Shown here: in pieces, positions 16,226-26,245 of the stretch
Position numbering within the stretch: position 1 is the first letter of the stretch
Layout of the letters: each line of letters begins with the position of its first letter
Position numbers and translations under genes: made by a program
The notes under the pieces: generated by a model
What the model saw: only the letters and a program-made list of their open reading frames with translations
Database searches by the model: none
Told to the model about the DNA's origin: nothing
Virus record (IMG/VR): IMGVR_UViG_3300005613_000048
Span: 1 to 64,000 of that record
Source: a virus
Strand: one strand, 5' to 3'
DNA length: 64,000 nucleotides

Positions 16226-18781
16226 ATGCGTGCCTCAGCAGTCAAATCTATGGGTTACCGCGCTAAGGGCTTGCGAGCGCATGCGCATGGTCGCTCAAAC
16301 TGGATGGCGGGTCAAAGCGCACTCGCCATCCCATCAAACGTCAAACAACTGTTATTCCACGACAACAACGTAGCCCAACCTGCCTACTACACTGAAGCGG
16401 AGTGGGCAGGTCATTCACACCTGTTGAAGGACTACGTCACCAAGGGATCACTACGGGATAAACGTCAACCGTACTGCTACAACTTTGACGGGGTGAATGA
16501 TTACGTCGAAGCTTCAAGTTCGGCTGCTTATCAACCTTCTACAGTGACTATCAACGGTTGGTTATTTCTTTCAACTATTGGTAACGGCAAGAATGCGACA
16601 CTAGTTGCCGCCAATGGTTTTAGTGGGTGGGAACTCAGAACTGATGAAAGATTAACCACCTTAGCGTTTGATTTTGGCTACAATAACGCAAGCGGAACTT
16701 TACAACTTTATAGGTCGGCTACAGTACCGAATGTGGCTAATACTTGGGTACATTTTTTAGTAACTTATACTTATGATGTCCCTTCTTCGATAAAAATATG
16801 GGTCAATGGAGTCTTAAGAAATGGAAGTTGGGTTTTAGGTTCAGGCACAGGAGGTAGACAAGCTATTACAGGAACTTTGCGATTAGCTAAATACTCCTCA
16901 AGTTATTTACTAGGCAAACTCTCCGATGTTCGTATCTACAACACCGCCCTCACTGCTGGTCAAGTAGCCGACCTCTACACCGGCACAGAACCGGATGTAA
17001 CTCCAATTGTCCACTACCCACTCCAAGAAGAATCCGGCCCAACAGCCTACGATATATCAGGCAACGGTCATCACGGCACGATCATGAACGCTACCACTTC
17101 AGGTGTCGGTAGTATTCATGTTATTGATGCAGATGTACCGAAGTCGTATCCGAATGACGAAGGGTTCAGCTCTTACTACAGATTTAACGGTACTAGTGAT
17201 TATATTCGTATTCCTACACTCCCAACACAAACCCAAACTACTTGGTCAGTTTGGGCTAAACGAGAGGGAACTGGGTGGAATATGCTGTTAGGATCCCAGA
17301 ATACTGGTGCGGAATTAAGATTTAACAATAATAGACCAGAAATAATTTGGAACAATACCAGTGGATCCGTATTGAGTTCTAGTACAATCGATAGTAATTG
17401 GCATCACTATGCTGTGACAGCTATTCAGGGAGAAATAAAGCTGTACGTAGATGGAATCCTAGTAGGAGTTGATAACACATTCAATTATGCGTCTCAAATC
17501 AATATAGACATTGGAAAAAGATATAATGACACTGCAACTACGTCGTATTTCTTTCCAGGTTTTATTAGGGATGTTCGCGTATATGATAGAGTGCTTACAC
17601 CAGACGAAATAGCTTTTCTTTACAACGCGTCTGGCTCAAACCCTGGAACAGCCAATCTATTAGTACATTACCCACTTACTGAGAATGCTTTAGACGCGTC
17701 AGGTAACGAAAGGAACGGTACGGTTTTTGGACCAGTTCTAAACTATGTCCCCGCTGCCACAGCAACCCTAGACGCATTAGGCGGAACACTCACGCACACC
17801 GGAGAAGCACCACTCCCAGGACTTGCTAAGGGTTATGCTTGGCAATGTGATGGAAGTACGGTGAGTGTGTTAACAGGGCAAAACCCAGTACCCGCTACCG
17901 ACGCTTTCACAATAACAACTTGGGTTTATCTAGACGCAATAGACGAAGATAGGGATGGAATTTGGCAGCAAATAGGTAGTAACGTTAACCACAAAATCTC
18001 ATTGTTGGCTAACTTAGCGGCAGGCGGATTTAGTTTATTCTGTCGTTTTACAAATAATAGCACATTAAGTGTGACTGCCCCTTTAGGTGCCGTTGTCGGA
18101 TGGAATAAAGTAACTGTAAGTAGAGTTGGTAGCACATTCACACTATCAGTAAACGGCACAACTACTTCAGGCACAAATTCTGGGTCACTTCCCGTAGATG
18201 GTAACTTCAGAATAGCACTAGTAGATTCAGATTATTCTTCTGTGTCTATTGGCCCCGTCACCATCACCACCGGCGGAGTCACAACAACCTACAGTCCTGT
18301 CCCAGGAACACGGAACGTAGCGGTCACGAAGTCCGATGGAACCTATTCGGTTATTACCAACGCAGTAGTCAACGGCACCCTAGCCAGCCTATACACGTTG
18401 GGTGATGGATCGTGGAGACTACCGGAGATTGAGAATGGTGCTCATTGGGATGGAACTGGATTGTACCCTGCCGCCCCAGGAGCATCGGTGGCAGCCAATG
18501 GAAATGCTATCAACATCCCAGCCAACAAACATCCAAGAGGAATCTTAGTAGATCGTACTGGTGGAATCATTGCACCAATCGACTACGAGATGGGAACCGA
18601 TGAACTAACCAATGAAACATGGGAACAAGACGTCACTTACATCACACTAGAAAAACGATTGATTAACGAAAATTACTCTGACAGAGAAGGGGCTTCATTG
18701 AATGATCTATCAAGTGAAACTTTCTTTAGCGTACCATCTACGTATGCTGAAGATTATGTTGAAGAGGGATACGTAAGATGA
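16226..18781 (+). CDS. LamG/concanavalin-type adhesin, tail-fibre candidate
   Basis: The 852-residue product contains at least two clear LamG-like units, with YNFDGVNDYVEAS near 87 and FNGTSDYIRIP near 319. Each continues with a '(K)I(K)(I/L)(W/Y)V(N/D)G' strand and closes with a 'DVR(I/V)Y(N/D)..LT..(Q/E)(V/I)A.LY' signature. A third, weaker unit spans about 530-680. Such domains bind glycans, and in phages they sit on tail fibres or tail tips for host recognition. ATG 16226 follows the previous stop closely. The coding sequence is AT-richer than the genes on both sides, consistent with acquisition of a host-range module. Confidence 0.8.
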   Translation: MRASAVKSMGYRAKGLRAHAHGRSNWMAGQSALAIPSNVKQLLFHDNNVAQPAYYTEAEWAGHSHLLKDYVTKGSLRDKRQPYCYNFDGVNDYVEASSSAAYQPSTVTINGWLFLSTIGNGKNATLVAANGFSGWELRTDERLTTLAFDFGYNNASGTLQLYRSATVPNVANTWVHFLVTYTYDVPSSIKIWVNGVLRNGSWVLGSGTGGRQAITGTLRLAKYSSSYLLGKLSDVRIYNTALTAGQVADLYTGTEPDVTPIVHYPLQEESGPTAYDISGNGHHGTIMNATTSGVGSIHVIDADVPKSYPNDEGFSSYYRFNGTSDYIRIPTLPTQTQTTWSVWAKREGTGWNMLLGSQNTGAELRFNNNRPEIIWNNTSGSVLSSSTIDSNWHHYAVTAIQGEIKLYVDGILVGVDNTFNYASQINIDIGKRYNDTATTSYFFPGFIRDVRVYDRVLTPDEIAFLYNASGSNPGTANLLVHYPLTENALDASGNERNGTVFGPVLNYVPAATATLDALGGTLTHTGEAPLPGLAKGYAWQCDGSTVSVLTGQNPVPATDAFTITTWVYLDAIDEDRDGIWQQIGSNVNHKISLLANLAAGGFSLFCRFTNNSTLSVTAPLGAVVGWNKVTVSRVGSTFTLSVNGTTTSGTNSGSLPVDGNFRIALVDSDYSSVSIGPVTITTGGVTTTYSPVPGTRNVAVTKSDGTYSVITNAVVNGTLASLYTLGDGSWRLPEIENGAHWDGTGLYPAAPGASVAANGNAINIPANKHPRGILVDRTGGIIAPIDYEMGTDELTNETWEQDVTYITLEKRLINENYSDREGASLNDLSSETFFSVPSTYAEDYVEEGYVR

Positions 18782-19710
18782 GTTTAATATTACGAAGTAC
18801 AAAAGGAGCAATCCTTACCAGCACTGAGGTTGATAACAACTTTACGTACCTAGCCTCCACGAAGCAGGCTGCACTCATAGCGGGAACCAACATCAAAACC
18901 ATTAACGGCAACTCTTTGCTTGGTGCGGGAGATTTACCAGTTGGTTCTGTCAACTGGAGCGGTCAAGCTATCCGTACCAGCAATTTCAATTCAGTCGCTG
19001 GGTCTTGGCAGGAGATTGAGATTACGGGTGCTGGCAACATCATCGGTACGCTTCCAGTCTCACCTGCCGATAACGAAGAGCATTCGTTTGTATGTCGCCC
19101 AACTGCGACTGACCCAGGTGGGAGATTTAGACTAGGGTTAAACGGCAAGGTCATTAACGGGCGGACGGATGCAGCGACGGAAACGAGATCAACTGATTTT
19201 CCGTTACCGACTATTGCAGAAAACTTCGCATACCTCGGTGGTTCAATTTCCATGAGCGGAGGCAACATGAGTATTGGAGATAACTTACGTATAAACAACC
19301 TATACAATCCCCCTGGTTCGATCACTTGGACACTCCCTAGTGTTGCTGCAAACTCTTCTGAATTAACCGTATCTCCCTTTGTGGAACCAGGATTAAGAGG
19401 AGCAAACATTACTTTAAATGGAACCTTAGTCTATCAAACACCAAATAGTGGTGCAAACCGTTGGGATACAGTTGCGATACCTTTAACGCAGTCGTTAAAT
19501 ACCGTAGTTATGTCATCTTATGTAGGTGCCTATAACTACGGATGTGATATCAGAGATATCACGTTAACAGGTATTTTAATATCCGCTCCCGCAGCTTGGA
19601 CCGATGTGGTCCCATGGCAACTTAACTCAGGTGGCAGACTAGCTGTTCGCTGGAATGCTGAATTTCAAACTTGGTTCGTTCTAGAGTACTACAAAGGAAT
19701 TTACGCATAA
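18778..19710 (+). CDS. Tail fibre protein
   Basis: The 310-residue product overlaps the LamG gene by 4 nt. Its N-terminus has the phage-fibre repeat pattern ALIAGTNIKTINGNSLLGAG, which is widespread in tail fibres and tail spikes. The rest is Gly/Ser/Asn-rich with strands ending in an aromatic C-terminus. It shares the AT-rich composition of its neighbours. It probably carries the receptor-binding tip together with the LamG protein. Confidence 0.75.
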   Translation: MSLILRSTKGAILTSTEVDNNFTYLASTKQAALIAGTNIKTINGNSLLGAGDLPVGSVNWSGQAIRTSNFNSVAGSWQEIEITGAGNIIGTLPVSPADNEEHSFVCRPTATDPGGRFRLGLNGKVINGRTDAATETRSTDFPLPTIAENFAYLGGSISMSGGNMSIGDNLRINNLYNPPGSITWTLPSVAANSSELTVSPFVEPGLRGANITLNGTLVYQTPNSGANRWDTVAIPLTQSLNTVVMSSYVGAYNYGCDIRDITLTGILISAPAAWTDVVPWQLNSGGRLAVRWNAEFQTWFVLEYYKGIYA

Positions 19711-20141
19711 TGGCTAAGCAAATTTTTCAGTGGAACGCAGGTGTGATCGAAGTTCAACCACCTGCAAATGCGCCAGAAGGTTGTCCACCTGTGCAAATCA
19801 CGCTGGGTACGATCACGGCGACATGGGGCGAAGACGATCCACCGCCACCTGCACCAAACTGGGCTACCTTCCGCACGGAACTAGCAGATAACGATACTTA
19901 TTTGCGAGTCATCGCAGCCGATGTAGGACGAGGCATGTTGCTAAACCTAGCAGTTGAGCGACTGCACGCTTTATCAGGTGCTAAGTATCTCGATGGTTTG
20001 ATGGAAGTTGTAACTTTGTGGAACAGAATTGTTGTTTCTTTAACAACCCCGTTAACACAAGAAGAAATCGGTACATTGAACAATCTTAGTACAACAAATA
20101 ATGTACCGTTTGCTTTGAACTCTAACGGATTGCTTGGATGA
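19710..20141 (+). CDS. Hypothetical tail-fibre-module protein
   Basis: The 143-residue product starts at ATG 19710, overlapping the previous stop by one base. It has a beta-type N-terminus (IFQWNAGVIEVQPPANAPEG), a Pro run (DDPPPPAPN) and a helical C-terminus. Coupling with the fibre genes suggests a fibre-assembly or attachment factor. The family is not recognised. Confidence 0.5.
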   Translation: MAKQIFQWNAGVIEVQPPANAPEGCPPVQITLGTITATWGEDDPPPPAPNWATFRTELADNDTYLRVIAADVGRGMLLNLAVERLHALSGAKYLDGLMEVVTLWNRIVVSLTTPLTQEEIGTLNNLSTTNNVPFALNSNGLLG

Positions 20142-20845
20142 CACGCAAATACACAATACCAACAGCTTTCACTTCAGAACGAATCTACCGAACCATTGAT
20201 GCCAGTAGTCTCACACTACTCAATCAATTGTTCGGTGGTGCTCTAGCAATGGAGCAAGCACAAGAGGCAACACCACTCACGCAATGGACTGGAGATTACT
20301 GGGGCAACCCAAGAATGACTCCAGCCGAAGCAATGGAGAAGTGGGGTGTCACAAACCAAGTCCCAGTAGCTAACATCGCTCCTGGTGACATTAACCCGTT
20401 CTTCCGTTTCATCGACGACATTACAAAAACAGGTAACGTCATAAGTCGTGGTCCAGAAATCACAACCATGGAAATGGTCAACAGTGATGATATGTTCTGG
20501 ATCGGTTCAGGTGTTGGTCGAATCCTATTGCTTTGTGCTGTAGGGGGAGACTTAGAAGGTTGGCAAGTCTTCTACAAGATTCCTGAAGCAGCCTACGAAA
20601 CTGACGTACCTACTGGATTCCCTTTTGGTACTGTCACAGAAGTCATTGACGACGAAGAAGTGACTCGCCCCAGATTATGGAGTGAGTACAAGGACGAGTT
20701 CCACGAACATCAGCTAGTCGATGGTTATTACTACATCGCTTCTAACTCGTTTGATCGTATGCCCGCTGCCAGCGAATGGTTTATGTTTGCTCTCGGTGGG
20801 TTGGAAATTGTTACCTCGGTTCCTGTAGCTACAGCGGAAGTTTGA
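20138..20845 (+). CDS. Hypothetical protein at the end of the fibre module
   Basis: The 235-residue product overlaps the previous gene by 4 nt. It contains an aromatic-rich central domain (MFWIGSGVGRILLLCAVGGD, WQVFYKIPEAAYE) with acidic patches. I see no membrane helices or catalytic motif. The AT-rich composition ends with this gene, marking the right edge of the acquired block. Confidence 0.5.
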   Translation: MTRKYTIPTAFTSERIYRTIDASSLTLLNQLFGGALAMEQAQEATPLTQWTGDYWGNPRMTPAEAMEKWGVTNQVPVANIAPGDINPFFRFIDDITKTGNVISRGPEITTMEMVNSDDMFWIGSGVGRILLLCAVGGDLEGWQVFYKIPEAAYETDVPTGFPFGTVTEVIDDEEVTRPRLWSEYKDEFHEHQLVDGYYYIASNSFDRMPAASEWFMFALGGLEIVTSVPVATAEV

Positions 20846-20851
20846 TCTGTC

Positions 20852-21538
20852 ATGAATATCCCCGACAGCCTGAAAGTCTACTTCGTAAAGTTTCCTCAAC
20901 ATGAAAGGTTTGTTGAGTGGCTCATCGTGCCGCCTAGTGCGGAGGAAGCCGCCGGCGAGTATCCAGAACTTACGGGATCATCGCTGATGCAGAATGAGTT
21001 TGATTTGATCATGGACGGTGTTACGAGGTTGTCGTTCTACGTGTGCCTGAGGCTCAGCGGTGAAAGCCACCGCATGGCTGAATCTATTGCAGCTCAACGT
21101 TGCGCCATGGGCATGACAGACGATATTTTCTTTGCAGGCCTTGGGATGCTCGGCGACAACATGAGGCCGGCGCAGCTCCAGTCACTCATTGATACGGCAA
21201 AGGCTCAAGGTTTTACGCCAACAGCGAACCATGTTTACATGCCGGGCCTCGCTAGATTCCGTGGCGATCGCGAGGCGTTTGTCAGCAGGTCTGATGGTAG
21301 GTCGTACATCAAGAAGCTGATTGAGAGTCGAGGCTGGGAATGCGAGGGCGGCGTCAACGTGAAAGGGCGATCGCCAGAGGCGGACCCATTAGACAGCGCG
21401 AAACCGTTGGCTGATGACATCATCGCTGACACAGCAAGAGACATGATCAAGGCCGATCCGGAGGTCGGCAAACTTTCGAGGCGCGAACTCCGCGAACGGA
21501 TTGTGGAGAAGCACGGATTCACAGTTGGGGGCAAATAG
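20852..21538 (+). CDS. Hypothetical protein, 228 aa
   Basis: The product begins MNIPDSLKVYFVKFP and contains a helical central part with a distinctive CLRLSGESHRMAESIAAQR segment and a basic C-terminus (SRRELRERIVEKHGF). Base composition returns to that of the head genes. It stands at the head of the tail-assembly run, so a tail-associated role is possible. The family is not recognised. Confidence 0.5.
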   Translation: MNIPDSLKVYFVKFPQHERFVEWLIVPPSAEEAAGEYPELTGSSLMQNEFDLIMDGVTRLSFYVCLRLSGESHRMAESIAAQRCAMGMTDDIFFAGLGMLGDNMRPAQLQSLIDTAKAQGFTPTANHVYMPGLARFRGDREAFVSRSDGRSYIKKLIESRGWECEGGVNVKGRSPEADPLDSAKPLADDIIADTARDMIKADPEVGKLSRRELRERIVEKHGFTVGGK

Positions 21539-21820
21539 GTGGCACTAACAAACAACACAAGAAATCAACTCCGAATCGCGCTGACTTCAGCCGACGCTGC
21601 TGACAAGTTAGCCGATGCGATCGACGCTGGCAGTGGCGTGATCTCTGTCCATGTGCGGCGGCGGCTGGCTGCTGCGTTGGGCAGCATTCACCATGCGAAC
21701 AGGATTTCTGATCTTGTTCAGGCTGGCCAGCCCCTAGCAGCGATGGATACACGCCTGCTGTCCAGCGCTTTGGCATCGTGGACGGCAGCGAGAGACATTC
21801 AGGCAGAAATGGCGAGCTAA
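21539..21820 (+). CDS. Small helical protein, 93 aa
   Basis: It starts at GTG 21539, directly after the previous stop. The product is Ala-rich and helical (SADAADKLADAIDAGSG) with a repeated 'DL/AL..A' pattern. Very similar short sequences occur in phage structural regions. The function is unknown. Confidence 0.5.
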   Translation: MALTNNTRNQLRIALTSADAADKLADAIDAGSGVISVHVRRRLAAALGSIHHANRISDLVQAGQPLAAMDTRLLSSALASWTAARDIQAEMAS

Positions 21821-21821
21821 T

Positions 21822-22970
21822 ATGATACCTCACACAAGAGTCGAATCAGCAAGGCGACCTCTCATGGTGACACTGCAAGATGCGGTGAATCATGTGCTGC
21901 GATCTGCTGATCTATCGGCAAATGAACCCGAGGCGAAGTCAGCCGCTCTGCGTGCGGTGCGGTACGCCTGTGACAACATCGTTGTTTATCACAGGTGGAA
22001 AGCGTATCAGGCCTACACGACGGTGATGATCAATGGACCTTATACAACTGGCAGTGTTAGCTATTCATCTTCGACTGGGATTGTCACGCTTACCGGGGGT
22101 TCGTGGCCTGACTGGGCGCGATACGGCGAACTGCGGATGGGATCGCAAGAGCATTCGGTTGTCGAAGTTATCTCAGCAACGCAGATTAAGTTGGCAGAGA
22201 GGTCACGACCGGCAAAAGATATTTCCTCGTCCACGTTCAAGCTCATTCAGCGACGAGCCCCCTTGCCAATGGACTTTAAGTCTGGCAATAAGGTTTTTGA
22301 AGTGGATGACGAACTGGAGGTAAGGAACGTCGGCTCCGGAACGCTTTCTGAGATGCAGGCGAGGTTTAACGAGACCGCCTCGACTTATGATGTTTCAGCG
22401 GTCACAGGAGACCCACGGTTTTACGGTTACTTCCTGAATGTATCACCAGCCCCTCAGGGCGATGTGTACTTCCGGCTGCTGTACGACAGGTATCCGCGAA
22501 CTCCAGAGATTCTTGCGGTCAGCGGCAATGCAACTTCCGCAAGCCAGACCGTGACTGCCGTTAGCTCGGTGTTCACCGAAAGGCATGTCGGCGCTTTGCT
22601 CAGGTTCGGTTCCGCAGATCCGATGGACGGCGACGGCTCCATTGTCGCGGAGCGAATCATCACGGGTGTGACTAGCGGCACTGTAGCAACAATCGACTTA
22701 CCATTGACCGTTGGGACTGCAACTGCTTTTGTGATTTCCGATGCGATCGACGCGCCGACGGCTCCAATGCGAACGGCGATCCTTCGGCTTGCCGAGTACG
22801 AGTTCAATCGGTTCGCAGGAAGCAAGAAGGCTCCATCGCTGGAGCGCGATTTCCGGATGGCTTTGGATGCGGCCATGGTAGACGATTCGCGATACACCGG
22901 GCCAAGCTCGGGTGAACAGTTGAGCGCGCCGGTGCGGTCTATCGTAGGTGAGGTAAACGTTAGGCCATGA
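21822..22970 (+). CDS. Head-tail connector/adaptor-like protein
   Basis: The 382-residue product has an N-terminal helical part (LQDAVNHVLRSADL...AALRAVRYACDNI) of the type seen in phage adaptor proteins that dock under the portal. A beta-rich middle (SVSYSSSTGIVTLTGGSWPDW) resembles tail-adaptor and gp10/gp4-like proteins. It is followed by a tail-terminator-like and a tail-tube-like gene, which fits a connector. The assignment comes from order and pattern. Confidence 0.55.
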   Translation: MIPHTRVESARRPLMVTLQDAVNHVLRSADLSANEPEAKSAALRAVRYACDNIVVYHRWKAYQAYTTVMINGPYTTGSVSYSSSTGIVTLTGGSWPDWARYGELRMGSQEHSVVEVISATQIKLAERSRPAKDISSSTFKLIQRRAPLPMDFKSGNKVFEVDDELEVRNVGSGTLSEMQARFNETASTYDVSAVTGDPRFYGYFLNVSPAPQGDVYFRLLYDRYPRTPEILAVSGNATSASQTVTAVSSVFTERHVGALLRFGSADPMDGDGSIVAERIITGVTSGTVATIDLPLTVGTATAFVISDAIDAPTAPMRTAILRLAEYEFNRFAGSKKAPSLERDFRMALDAAMVDDSRYTGPSSGEQLSAPVRSIVGEVNVRP

Positions 22971-23458
22971 GCGCGAACACTCTGATCATTGCGAAGCGAG
23001 CTAAGGATGTTGTTGTCGAGCAGCTCGGGTTGGTTGCTGCCGACAACGCATACCAAGAAGTTCCGCATGTTCAGATCCGCAAGCGAGTAGATGGCAATCA
23101 CCGGCTGAAAGATTCTCCAATGACTTTCCAGAAGGGAATCACGATCGTCCCGACTGGCCCAAAGCCTGCTGGTGGAACAAGCGACCGAGAGGATTGGGCG
23201 CATCAGTTCCTGATTGCGATTGCATTAGGAACGCACACGGATAACCTTGATAGGGACGACTGGCCTTTTGCGGCGTGGGAGCAAGCAATTCGCCAGCGGT
23301 TGCAGCAACGCAGGCTCGGTAGCATGTCGCTACAAGATGCCTGTGAGCTGCACACGATTGTCCGACCTGGATCTCTTCCGGATTGGGCGCAGTTGGCGGA
23401 GGGCTTGGAAGCAACTTTCCTAACCCTTACCTGCTTTGTTCGCGAGGCACGCCGATGA
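22967..23458 (+). CDS. Tail terminator/minor tail-like protein
   Basis: The 163-residue product lies between the connector-like and tail-tube-like genes and overlaps both by 4 nt, the normal place of the tail terminator or head closure protein. Its size and alternating helix-strand pattern (FLIAIALGTHTD, TFLTLTCFVREARR) fit. No strong motif supports it further. Confidence 0.5.
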   Translation: MSANTLIIAKRAKDVVVEQLGLVAADNAYQEVPHVQIRKRVDGNHRLKDSPMTFQKGITIVPTGPKPAGGTSDREDWAHQFLIAIALGTHTDNLDRDDWPFAAWEQAIRQRLQQRRLGSMSLQDACELHTIVRPGSLPDWAQLAEGLEATFLTLTCFVREARR

Positions 23459-24402
23459 GTTTGAATTGTGGTGCGCAGGGTGCGTTTGCTGCCCTCGCCG
23501 TTGATGACGTTGGCGCGACCTTTGGCGCGTCTTCTGAGCGGTACGAGTTTATCGCTGAAAACACCGCTCTGCGAGAGCGAATTGTGAAGGGCGTTGGCGT
23601 AACCGGCGACCTCGATCTTATTGGCTCTCACTTGAGGCCTGGTGCGGGATTTGTTTATGGCCAACTGCTCATGAACGTCACGCCTAAGGAGTTGGACGCT
23701 TGGCTACCTCGCATATTGGGAGGCACAGAAACAGCCAATGTCCATAGTCCTGGCAACGCACTGCCGGCGTTCGACATGCTGATCAAGCGAGACACGGCAA
23801 CCTACAGGTACAACGAGTGCATGATTGCATCTGCGACATTCAGCGCAGAGACTTCGGTCGGTGGCGACGAGGACGACGAGCCGAGCTTAGTCAAGATGAT
23901 GCTGACCATCATGGGCAAAGATGAAGTTCAGGGAACTTGGGCGGAAGCCATTCCCGATGTGGACGAAGAACACAAGCTGTATTGGATCGCGGCTGACTCG
24001 GACTTAACGCTGATGGGCACAGCTTACCCGTTTGATTCGTTTCGATTGGTCATCAACAACATGCTGAAGCCGCATATCCGGAACAGCTTGCGTCCGGTGT
24101 GCATCCAGTCTCAGGGGCGTGTCGTCAACTTTGCTCCAGTGATTCCAAAGTCTGCCACGGCTGTCACTAACCTTTACTGGACCCGTCCGAACGGTGCCGG
24201 GTCGCTGGCCTTTGCGGGAAGCAAGTACATCGCCAACAGCGAGTATGTGACGACGTTTACCATGGCCAAGTTGTTCGGAGAGAAGGTGACTCCTGCTGTA
24301 CGCGGGAGAACAGAGATTCCATTGCCGCTGAATCTCACGGCTTACAAGCCTAGCGGCGGTCACTCAATCACCATCACCAACGACTTCCCGAGCCACGTTT
24401 AA
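23455..24402 (+). CDS. Major tail tube protein
   Basis: The 315-residue product starts at ATG 23455. It has the character of siphovirus tail-tube proteins: a beta-rich body with paired segments GDLDLIGSHLRPGAGF and YNECMIASATFSAETS, and a C-terminal TIMGKDEVQGTWAEA segment. It would form the tail tube stack. The presence of this gene argues for a long-tailed phage. Confidence is moderate to good because tail-tube patterns are loose. Confidence 0.65.
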   Translation: MSLNCGAQGAFAALAVDDVGATFGASSERYEFIAENTALRERIVKGVGVTGDLDLIGSHLRPGAGFVYGQLLMNVTPKELDAWLPRILGGTETANVHSPGNALPAFDMLIKRDTATYRYNECMIASATFSAETSVGGDEDDEPSLVKMMLTIMGKDEVQGTWAEAIPDVDEEHKLYWIAADSDLTLMGTAYPFDSFRLVINNMLKPHIRNSLRPVCIQSQGRVVNFAPVIPKSATAVTNLYWTRPNGAGSLAFAGSKYIANSEYVTTFTMAKLFGEKVTPAVRGRTEIPLPLNLTAYKPSGGHSITITNDFPSHV

Positions 24403-24409
24403 TCGGTAA

Positions 24410-25492
24410 ATGACATCTAAGCCCCCGATCAATGATCCCGACCGACCCGACTGGGAACTCCAGAAGGCGGTCGAGGAGACGCAGCAAGTCATCGAGAAGC
24501 GGACCAAGAAGCGGTCTCGCTTTGAGGAGCTGTTCGAGAACGCCGCCAACCTGATAGCCGATCGGCTTTCGGAGACTGTTCGCGAAGCGCTGCAGCCGCA
24601 AGCGTCGGTGCCTGGCGAACTTCCGGCCGATCCAGCCTTGGAGCCGAGTTCGATTGCTCCGATCCAGGATGCAGAGTCGGTTTCCTGGGACGCCACTGCT
24701 CCCGAACTGCCTGCGTTTCAGGCCATTGATGGCGAGGAGTCGCGAATTGCCTCAGCTCCCGCGCTGCAGTTCGAGCCGATTGACATTCAGCCGCCGCGAG
24801 AGGCAGGCCTTGGCAGTGGCGTGGAGCTGGTGACACAGTCGATCACGGCCTTGCCGGTCAACGCTCCAGCGAGTGCCAGCGTCGACCCCTCAGGGACAGC
24901 AGAACTGCCGGAGCTTCCATCTCCGTTCGCCGGTGGCGTGGTGCCGCGCAATCCTCCAGTGCAGTCCGCTGCCGGCGACGGAGAGACTCTGGAGACCGCA
25001 GCCAGCTTGCCTCCTGCCGCTTCGCAGGGGACGCCGCCAGGCACTCCGCCGACGTCCGAGCCAGTCGTTGCGGAAACTGCGTTAGAACGCGAGCTAGGGC
25101 CCATTGCGACAAGCCCCCAGTTAGCGGCTGTCAAGCCAAAGTCTGCCGAAGGAAATCCACGAGGACTCCCGTCGCTACCATTCGGCTTGACGCCTTCCGT
25201 GGTTGGTGTGAACCCAGCGGGCCGTTTGCCGCAGTGGCCGGATCCCGATGTTGAGTTGCCAAAGCCGCATTGGGATGAATCTGAAGGGCAGGCAGTCAGC
25301 TACCAGGACACGCAACGCAGCGACTGGTCGCCCCAGGTTTCCATGGCCATGGCAGACTCAGGAGACGCCCAGTCGGATTTTGCCGACGAGCTACTGCTGT
25401 ACCTGACCAAGATCCATGACAAGTACGTGGAGTTAGCAGACTCCGTACGCCGGCTGTCCAATGACCTCGACAGAGCAGGAGACGATCGGTGA
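24410..25492 (+). CDS. Pro/Ala-rich tail-region protein
   Basis: The 360-residue product has a charged helical N-terminus (WELQKAVEETQQVIEKRTKK) and an extended, probably disordered middle rich in Pro, Ala and Ser. A helical C-terminus contains YVELADSVRRLSNDLDRAG. It follows the tail-tube gene, where tail chaperones or tape measures are usual, but it is short and disordered for a tape measure. The function is unknown. Confidence 0.5.
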   Translation: MTSKPPINDPDRPDWELQKAVEETQQVIEKRTKKRSRFEELFENAANLIADRLSETVREALQPQASVPGELPADPALEPSSIAPIQDAESVSWDATAPELPAFQAIDGEESRIASAPALQFEPIDIQPPREAGLGSGVELVTQSITALPVNAPASASVDPSGTAELPELPSPFAGGVVPRNPPVQSAAGDGETLETAASLPPAASQGTPPGTPPTSEPVVAETALERELGPIATSPQLAAVKPKSAEGNPRGLPSLPFGLTPSVVGVNPAGRLPQWPDPDVELPKPHWDESEGQAVSYQDTQRSDWSPQVSMAMADSGDAQSDFADELLLYLTKIHDKYVELADSVRRLSNDLDRAGDDR

Positions 25493-26241
25493 GCGTTCAG
25501 TTTGAGTACGGAGATTATAGGCACCCGGTAGGCGAAGTCTTTCCCCGCAACTTTCGCTTACAGCCACTGATGAGCGAGCGAGGCCGGCAATGGGGACTCC
25601 GCGCGACAATGATTGTCGAGGGCTCGTTCCTGTCCCATCCAGACACGCCGCTCGACGAAGCAGCGGTCGCAACGAAAATCGCAGAGCTGGAATCGGCCTA
25701 TGAGTCGAACAACCAAAACGCCGGATTCGTCTATGCGGGTGGCACGCCAACGTCACACTACCTTACGCAGGACAGCGCATTCAACCTCACTGGCAACAGG
25801 ATCATTCACCGAGACTGGCTGTACCAAAGCCCTGCTGAGATGGCAAACACTCGATCCTTTGCCATAGGCATTAGCGCAGACTTTGCTGCCGCTGAATCTT
25901 TCATCATCAGCTTTCAGGAGACGGTGAACTTCATTGGCAATGGCGGGCCTGACTGGGACTACCAAGAGCGATGGTCTGGATCGCCGCAGCTCTTGACCTT
26001 TGCGAACCAGACCGTCGTCAGGGCTCAGCAGTCTGGCATGATGCTCTCGCTGCAACCCTTTCCGTCTGCTCCAGCGCCGCTGTGGCCCGACAACGAGCAA
26101 GGCAAGTATCGTCGCATCACTCGTCGCAACCCGCATGACCACGGGCACCCTTCCGGCAAGTACAGCCACTACATGGTAGCGTGGAGCTATCGGTTCGCAT
26201 TCCCCGCTTCACAGACTGGCAATCCAAACAACTACGGGTGA
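25489..26241 (+). CDS. Tail protein candidate, 250 aa
   Basis: It starts at GTG 25489, overlapping the previous stop. The product begins SVQFEYGDYRHPVGEVFPR and contains many aromatic and Asn/Gln residues, with strands resembling distal-tail or tail-hub domains. It lies between the disordered tail protein and the 470-residue tail-tip-like protein. Assignment is by context. Confidence 0.45.
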   Translation: MSVQFEYGDYRHPVGEVFPRNFRLQPLMSERGRQWGLRATMIVEGSFLSHPDTPLDEAAVATKIAELESAYESNNQNAGFVYAGGTPTSHYLTQDSAFNLTGNRIIHRDWLYQSPAEMANTRSFAIGISADFAAAESFIISFQETVNFIGNGGPDWDYQERWSGSPQLLTFANQTVVRAQQSGMMLSLQPFPSAPAPLWPDNEQGKYRRITRRNPHDHGHPSGKYSHYMVAWSYRFAFPASQTGNPNNYG

Positions 26242-26245
26242 TTCT

